This document shows, in pieces, positions 8,885-14,447 of a stretch of DNA of 14,447 nucleotides. The stretch lies in assembly GCA_015852425.1 (NCBI GenBank), contig JAAAIG010000932.1, positions 1 to 14,447 on the forward strand, read 5' to 3'. A program made the translations under genes and the position numbers. The stretch is from Gryganskiella cystojenkinii (lineage: Eukaryota > Mortierellomycota > Mortierellomycetes > Mortierellales > Mortierellaceae). The first letter of the stretch is position 1. Each line of letters starts with the position of its first letter. The notes below the pieces were generated by a model that was given only the letters and a program-made list of their open reading frames with translations, was not told where the DNA came from and did not search any database.

Positions 8885-10616
8885 ATGGCCACCAACAGCA
8901 TCAAGATCTTTGCTGGCAACTCGCATGTCGAGCTGGCCAAGCTCGTTGCTCGGTAAGGGAAATAGAGTAGTCTCTTTCTCTTTCAATCCCAATGGGCATT
9001 TCAGGATCACTTTAAATTCGCGTCAATTTCCACAGATCAACCTCCGAAACCAAATACAAATCGGACAATGTCCTAAATCCTGGGAATGAATCTTGCCTAT
9101 CCTTGCTCGGAGCGAACGGAGTCATGCCTCACCATACCGAGCCAAAAGAAACAAGAATATGCTGAGCGGACGGTGAAGAGCGAGATCTAGTCACGCAATA
9201 ACGGAAGCTTCACAACAAAACACAAAAAAAGGGTACCGACGGAGACAACAAGCAACAAACACAGAGCACAACGCAACGACACAAGCAGGCAGCACCAACC
9301 TCGAAATCTCACTTGGTGTCGACAAATCGGGGATAGTAACAAGGGTGGTAGGGGAATTTCGGATGTGGCGAGGAAAACAAGTTGACTCACAACTTTAGTT
9401 ATTTCTAAAAAAATATTTTAGTCGTCTCGGAACCGAGTTGTCCAAGGTGGTCGTCCTCAAGTACTCTAACCAGGAGACCTCTGTGACCATTGGAGAGTCT
9501 GTCCGTGATGAGGACGTGTACATTATTCAGTCTGGATGCGGCGAGATCAACGACAACCTCATGGAGTTGTTGATTATGATCAACGCTTGCAAGACTGCCT
9601 CGGCTCGTCGTATCACCGCCATCATCCCTTGCTTTCCCTATGCTCGTCAGGACAAGAAGGACAAGTCTCGCGCACCCATCACCGCCAAGTTGATCGCCAA
9701 CATGTTGACCGTCGCTGGTGCCAACCACGTTATCACTATGGATCTTCATGCCTCCCAGATCCAGGGTTTCTTTAACGTCCCCGTCGATAACCTTTATGCC
9801 GAGCCCAGCACGTTGAAGTACATTGTCGAGAACATTCCCGATTACAAGAACGGTGTCATTGTCTCACCCGATGCCGGTGGTGCCAAGAGGTAAATGAGAT
9901 AGAAGGACTGAGGATGAAACCATTTGGATTTTAGTGGCAGTGTTATTGTCGACTCTTTTTTTTTCGCCTTTGCATCATGGACCGACCGGAAAACAAGATA
10001 CGGGAATGAAACGAAACAGGATGACAGTGCTGGAAAATCACAGGGTGTCGACTTCTATATGATCCAATGGTGGATCGTCCAGAAGTCCACGTTCCTGTGT
10101 GTATAGCCTCAAATTGGTCCAGGGCGAGTTCTTGCTCGATATTTGGTGTTAACAATCTTCCTTTACATTGTTATTTTCTCCAAATACAACAGGGCTACCT
10201 CGATTGCCGATCGTTTGGACCTGGACTTTGCTTTGATCCACAAGGAGCGTAAAAAGGCCAACGAGGTCTCTAGAATGGTTCTTGTCGGAGAGGTCAAGGG
10301 AAAGATTGCCATCTTGGTCGATGATATGGCCGATACCTGTGGTACCCTCGGACTCGCTGCCAAGACGCTGGCTGAGAACGGAGCTGTCAAGGTGTATGCT
10401 ATTGTCACACACGGTATTCTCTGCGGAAAGGCCGTCCAGGTGATCAACGACAGCATGTTGACCAAGGTTGTTGTCACGAACACGGTTCCCCATGAGGACA
10501 AGAAGAAGATCTGCCCCAAGTTGGATACGATCGATATCTCTGGTACTTTGGCCGAGGCTATCCGTCGCACGCATAACGGAGAGTCCGTCAGTTTCTTGTT
10601 CAACCACGCTGTTTAA
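8885..10616 (+). CDS. PRS: Ribose-phosphate pyrophosphokinase (PRPP synthetase), three exons
   Basis: Proposed exons are 8885-8952, 9422-9889 and 10193-10616, in phases 2 and 2, giving 319 aa, almost the length of human PRPS1 (318 aa). The enzyme moves the pyrophosphate of ATP to ribose 5-phosphate, making PRPP for purine, pyrimidine, His, Trp and NAD synthesis in the cytosol. The whole chain aligns by eye with known PRS proteins: [14 protein letters not shown] at 36-49, [14 protein letters not shown] at 60-73, [18 protein letters not shown] at 92-109, the Mg-binding [12 protein letters not shown] from 129, the family signature [10 protein letters not shown] at 170-179, and the PRPP-binding loop DDMADTCGT at 222-230. 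The C-terminus ends [17 protein letters not shown]. No insertion of the yeast Prs1/Prs5 kind is seen, so this looks like a canonical catalytic subunit. The N-terminal IKIFAGNSH supports the start. Which of the several fungal paralogues it is cannot be told here. Confidence 0.97.
8953..9421 (+). other. Intron 1 of the PRS gene
   Basis: This 469-nt intron has donor GTAAGG at 8953 and acceptor ATTTTAG ending at 9421, splitting an Arg codon. It is less T-rich than the other long introns here. It contains a short inverted repeat AAGTTG-ACTCA-CAACTT at 9380-9396, close to the acceptor. I see no nested gene or convincing snoRNA boxes. Confidence 0.85.
9890..10192 (+). other. Intron 2 of the PRS gene
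   Basis: This 303-nt intron has donor GTAAAT at 9890 and acceptor ACAACAG ending at 10192, splitting the Arg codon that ends the [10 protein letters not shown] signature. It includes a T run at 9957-9964. Nothing else is recognised. Confidence 0.85.
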
Positions 10617-11401
10617 AAGAGATCTTTTTAGTTCTTGTTGAACAGCCGACCTCATTTCTACCCTCCACTCTCTTTTTCAATCTGCTCTTGAGCCATTCAT
10701 CACTCGTTCATTTTCCTATCAGTTTGCTTCACATATTTCATTTGATTTCTTGACATCTCACACTAAACACACGCACACTACCACCATCGAAAAAAGACAA
10801 TAAACATAAAAAAATGTGAAAAAACAAAACAAGGAGGAGGGCCTTTAGGAATGAGATTGGGTTCAGGGCGCAGAAGCACTGAAAAATCGCGATGAACAAT
10901 TTAGATTTTTCTTTTTTCCGCTTTCAGAGAGTTTTGGGCAAACGCCCATTCAAACCATTCAACCTTTGTGCCATTCCATCCCCCCCTTCCCCCCCTTTTT
11001 TTTAATTGATTTGGGTGGACATCATCCCCTGTCTTTCTTTTATTTTCACCCTGGATTCGAATCATACCGACACGAGCCCCGCCGACGACAAGGCATCGTC
11101 ATTGTCTCTGGGAAACTCTCATCATCTCTTTCATTCTGCCGCATCAGACCTCATTCAAACACAAGAAGGGCATAACGTGCACGATCAGACTAATCAGGAC
11201 ATCTACGAGAACAAGAGCACTGTCACATTCTTAACCTCGACCGAGTTTGATACCTCATCTCCAACCCAACTTCGACAGCGACGTACACTTGCCCGGACAA
11301 CTGACGACGTCTCTGACAAAAACGACGACAGGGACGAAAAAACGACTCCTTCATTATCTGAACTCTCGCCACTCGACGGCGCTACGCAACAGGATCCCGA
11401 C
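10617..11401. other. PRS 3' flank and GH47 upstream region
   Basis: The left part is the PRS 3' UTR and downstream sequence, with AATAAA at 10799-10804. C and T homopolymers occupy 10979-11003, followed by a pyrimidine-rich stretch to about 11050. From 11006 the frame of the GH47 gene stays open after a TAA at 11003-11005, with Ser/Thr/Asp-rich codons but no ATG until 11402. That part is either 5' UTR or the end of an exon whose start codon lies in an earlier exon I cannot place. Confidence 0.5.
10799..10804 (+). terminator. Candidate polyadenylation signal of the PRS gene
   Basis: An exact AATAAA lies 183 nt after the PRS stop codon, in an A-rich stretch. This is a suitable position and strand for 3' end formation of the PRS transcript. 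Confidence 0.4.
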
Positions 11402-13993
11402 ATGTTCATGAAGAGACCCGAGAGCGGTGGGTTACCCCATCACTTTACTACAGGATCCTCAGTTTCAGCATCAATAACTGATGCGGACGACAAGTATGGC
11501 AAGGCACCAAGAGCAGGCCATTCCAAGGTATGTTGTCGAGACCAAAGAAGTGAAGAGAGGGACTATGTTCTTGCTATTCGGAAGCACACTATAAGTAGGC
11601 GACGATCTGCTCTTTTGACTCACCTATTGCAATTGGAAACAATATCATATATTAGAAGTCAATCCGGTTTCGATTTAGACATGGATTTCTAGCCCTTGGG
11701 TTACTCGCCTTGGGTTACTGGAGTCTGCGACCCAACACCAAAGAATCCACATCATTACCCGATCCCAAGACGCCTGCTGGAGGTAGCAGATTTTTGAACG
11801 ACACATAATACAAAAAGGTTTATCAAGAAAGGGTGGGCATAAAAAACTCATATTTTAGACCTTCGCTCGTCCTGTACTTTTGGATAGATCATGCCAGCGG
11901 CTCTCGAGCGTTACCCAATGCCCCGATCTGGGAAGAGCGCAAGGATCGAGTCAAAGCCGCTTTCCAGGATTCATGGTCAGCCTACCGTCGGGACGCCTGG
12001 GGCAACGATGAATACCACCCCATCGCTCAAAAGGGATCCAACATGATCCGAAACGGAGGTCAATACGGTTTCACGATTGTAGATTCCCTGGACACGATCT
12101 TGCTCATGGGACTTCAGGAAGAATTTGAACAGGCTCGTGACTGGGTCAAGAATGAACTCTCATTCGATCAGGATGGCGAGGTGAACCTATTCGAGACCAC
12201 GATCCGAGTCCTCGGTGGCCTCCTGAGTGCCTTCAATTTGAGTCAGGATCGCATGTTCTTGGAAAAGGCTGTGGATCTTGCGGATCGATTGATGGGCGCT
12301 TTCTCTCCCTCGAGTGGAATCCCGTTTGCCAGTGTTCACTTGAAGGACGGTCGGGGTGTTCCTGGACACGAGGGCGGCATTAGTACGACCTCTGAAGTGT
12401 CGACCATTCAATTGGAATTCAAGTACTTGAGTTTCTTGACGGGCGATGACAAGTACTGGAAGGCGGCCGAGGGTGTGATGTTGAAGTTTAAGAGTCTTGA
12501 GAGTTCAACAGTCGATGGGCTGGTCCCAATCTTTATCAATCCTTACTCAGGACAGTTCCATGGCGGTGAAATCCGCCTGGGATCCAGGGGTGACAGTTAT
12601 TATGGTAAGTGGATAGGCTGGTATTGCCCTCAAGACCGTGATTATTCCCCCTCTCCCCTCCAAAAAAAGACAGAAATTTAACGCGAGAGTAATCCATTTC
12701 ATTCCGTCAATTAGAATATCTGATCAAGCAGTACCTTCAGACCTCGAAATTGGAGCCACTCTACAAGGATATGTACGACCATGCGATCACCGGCGTCAAG
12801 GCACATCTCTTGGGCAGGACCATCCCGAACAATCTGCTCTTTGTTGGCGAGATCTCCAAATACTCGCCTAAAAACCTGTCCCCCAAGATGGATCATCTCG
12901 TCTGTTTCCTCGGAGGTACGATGGCTCTGTCCTCTACCGAGGGACATCCCTTGGACAACGTGATCTTATCCCGTTCTGAATTCTCAGATGTCGAGGAAGA
13001 GGACTTCAAGATTGGAGAAGAGCTGACGAAATCCTGTTATGAGATGTATCGTCAGACTGAGACCGGGCTAGCACCAGAGATCGTTTATTGGGTTCAAGAC
13101 GAGGACCAGACCAAGAACCGTCACGAGCCCGAGTTCTTTGAAGGATCGGATTTCATCATCAATAACCGCGATGGCCATAACTGGCTTCGACCCGAGACCG
13201 TCGAGAGTCTGTTTTACCTTTGGCAGCTAACTAGAGATGAGAAGTATCGGTAAGTACTTGGATATTTAAGTAGATGTGATCGTTGCGGACCAAATAATGC
13301 GAGATGACTGACAATACCCTTCTTTATTTTTATTTATTATTTTTTGTAACAATTTTTAGTGAATGGGGTTGGAAGATCTTTGAAGCGATCGAGACTTATA
13401 GCAAGGTCTCGACTGGAGGTTACAGTTCGATTCACGATATCCGCAAAAAGGACAATATCCAGTTCTCGGACAAGATGGAGACTTTCTACCTGGCAGAGAC
13501 GCTCAAGTACCTGTACTTGCTCTTTGCGCCTGTGGATACAGTGCCGTTGGACAAGTTTGTCTTCAACACAGAGGCCCATCCTTTACCGATCTTTGTGCCC
13601 CCACAACATCTCATTCAAAGAACCAGGGCCAAGACTCAGGAGGAAAAGGACAAAGAGGCCAAGGAGGCCAGAGAGGCCCCAGTGAACGATGACCTTGGAG
13701 GTGTCCCTGTCTCAGGCGTCCTTGAGGGTATTGCTGAGGGTGCCATGAGGGCCTCGGAGAAACTTTTTAAGGATGCTGAGGAAGCTGAGGAAGATATGGA
13801 TTCAGCCGTCGTGCCTGAGGAACAACTCGCTGTAGGTGTAGACGATGATGACCTGGTGGAGGATGATATCTTGGGATCCGCAGATATGGAGGATGTTCCT
13901 GAAGTTGAAGTCGAATATGATGAAGAACCCTCTTCCTCACCTCTTGACGACGCTGAATTAGAAGCGGAGGCATCAGCAGAGGAATTGGACTAA
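11402..13993 (+). CDS. Class I alpha-1,2-mannosidase (GH47), type II membrane protein, five exons
   Basis: Proposed exons are 11402-11527, 11656-11782, 11888-12604, 12715-13249 and 13360-13993, giving about 712 aa. The enzyme trims alpha-1,2-mannose from N-glycans in the ER or Golgi. A short basic cytosolic stretch (KKSIRFRH) precedes a hydrophobic anchor at about 50-64 (GFLALGLLALGYWSL), as in type II glycosidases. The GH47 domain spans about 97-580. Acidic residues matching the ER mannosidase I active site are E187 in NLFETTIRVLGG, D320 in GDSYYEYLIKQY and E484 in RPETVESLFYLW. T572 in FNTEAHPLPI fits the calcium-binding Thr. C387 and C431 match the conserved disulfide of MNS1-type enzymes, which argues against an EDEM protein. 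Residues 581-712 form a Glu/Ala/Asp-rich acidic tail beyond the usual domain end. The start is the first in-frame ATG, and the frame is open for 396 nt before it, so the true N-terminus may be longer. The second acceptor (GGATAG, 11887) was chosen for phase and is the weakest junction. Confidence 0.93.
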
Positions 13994-14247
13994 AAACAGG
14001 ATTGCTTAAAATTATAAAAAAAAAAGAATACCCAATCGTCACCAATGTCCATACTTCATTGTTGACGCTTGACCATGCATTTTCTTCTTTTTGTATTATA
14101 CTTTTTTTTCTTTAACAAGCGGAGGTAACGGCAACCATTGATGGACATTACAGACTTTGAAAATTGTTACAGGAGACAAAAAATAATAGTATTTTGATAT
14201 TTTTTCCTTGAAACACAAAAGTTTCGGTGTATGATTTCTTTTTTTTT
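13994..14247. other. Convergent intergenic region after the GH47 gene
   Basis: An A/T-rich stretch of 254 bp holds the 3' ends of the GH47 gene and of the minus-strand partial gene. No exact AATAAA is seen on the plus strand. No coding frame is supported. Confidence 0.5.
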
Positions 14248-14349
14248 CTAATTCCTCGCGGTCGCTTCTTGTCCTTTGGCATGCTTCTGCCTTTCCGTCG
14301 CACGAGAAATCGCTCGCACCACATTATCCGCCTCAGTACTGTCCTTCAC
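14248..14349 (-). CDS. Terminal exon of an unidentified gene, cut by the window edge
   Basis: On the minus strand a good acceptor (TTATTCATCAG, ending at 14350) is followed by a 34-codon open frame ending in TAG at 14248-14250. The 33-residue C-terminus is polar and partly helical, containing STEADNVVRAISRATERQKH and ending in KGQEATARN. I do not recognise the family. The sequence from 14350 to the right edge would be the 3' part of an intron at least 98 nt long. The frame assumes a phase-0 junction. Support is the splice site plus a codon-like composition, so this is tentative. Confidence 0.4.
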   Translation of the reverse strand: MKDSTEADNVVRAISRATERQKHAKGQEATARN

Positions 14350-14447
14350 CTGATGAATAACAAATGAAATGAAATATCAGGTTTTAGCTCCTGCGTTTGA
14401 TGACAGCATTGATCGAGAATAAACAAGCAGGTGGAGCTTTTTTTTTT

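Noticed and set aside
9383..9389. TGACTCA, a Gcn4/Bas1-type site near PRS
   Set aside because: It lies inside intron 1 close to the acceptor rather than in the promoter, and a 7-mer is expected by chance.
8953..9421. Possible C/D snoRNA within a PRS intron
   Set aside because: CTGA boxes occur but no RTGATGA C-box lies in the right order and distance.
11053..11063. GGATTCGAATC resembling a tRNA B-box
   Set aside because: The flanks do not form a T-arm or acceptor stem and no A-box lies at the right distance; it falls in the region upstream of the GH47 gene.
14044..14149. Inverted repeat AATGTCCAT / ATGGACATT in the GH47 3' flank
   Set aside because: The arms are only 9 bp with an 88-nt spacer and no further pairing, so it is likely chance.

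Overview
The window looks like ordinary nuclear DNA from a filamentous fungus, most likely an early-diverging zygomycete-type lineage such as the Mortierellales. That lineage is an inference. It rests on compact genes with GT-AG introns (mostly about 105-140 nt, a few of 300-630 nt), long T/A homopolymers in introns and flanks, Ser/Thr/Gln-rich disordered arms, and protein families typical of fungi (Stc1 domain, DUF1295, GH47). I see no bacterial operon, CRISPR array, transposon, rRNA or tRNA.

Layout from left to right. (1) 199-5084, plus strand: a large five-exon gene for a protein of about 1121 aa. A divergent Dbl-homology (RhoGEF-like) domain, itself split over five exons, sits between two long Ser/Thr/Gln-rich disordered arms. 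(2) 5609-6897, minus strand: a three-exon gene for a 344-aa polytopic membrane protein of the DUF1295 / steroid-reductase-like family, ending in a KKxx ER-retrieval-type tail. (3) 7600-8347, plus: a three-exon gene for a 140-aa Stc1-domain protein with four CxxC zinc knuckles and an acidic tail. (4) 8885-10616, plus: a three-exon gene for ribose-phosphate pyrophosphokinase (PRPP synthetase), very close to animal and fungal PRS. (5) 11402-13993, plus: a five-exon gene for a type II membrane class I alpha-1,2-mannosidase (GH47) with an unusual acidic C-terminal extension. (6) 14248-14349, minus: the last exon of an unidentified gene that runs off the right edge.

Genes 1 and 2 converge. Genes 2 and 3 diverge from a shared 702-bp region with a perfect dyad almost at its centre. 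Genes 3, 4 and 5 are tandem. Gene 5 converges on the partial gene 6. The genes do not form an evident pathway: they cover Rho-type signalling, an ER membrane enzyme, RNAi/heterochromatin linkage, nucleotide precursor synthesis and N-glycan trimming. Splice junctions were built by hand from GT-AG sites plus reading-frame continuity and still need transcript support.

No clear new multi-gene system is visible. The points most worth a second look are the acidic tail and unresolved N-terminus of the GH47 enzyme, the minimal Stc1 protein, the PH-less divergent DH protein with a possible in-frame retained intron, a long (CAA)/(TTG) hairpin inside one of its introns, and perfect dyads in two promoters.
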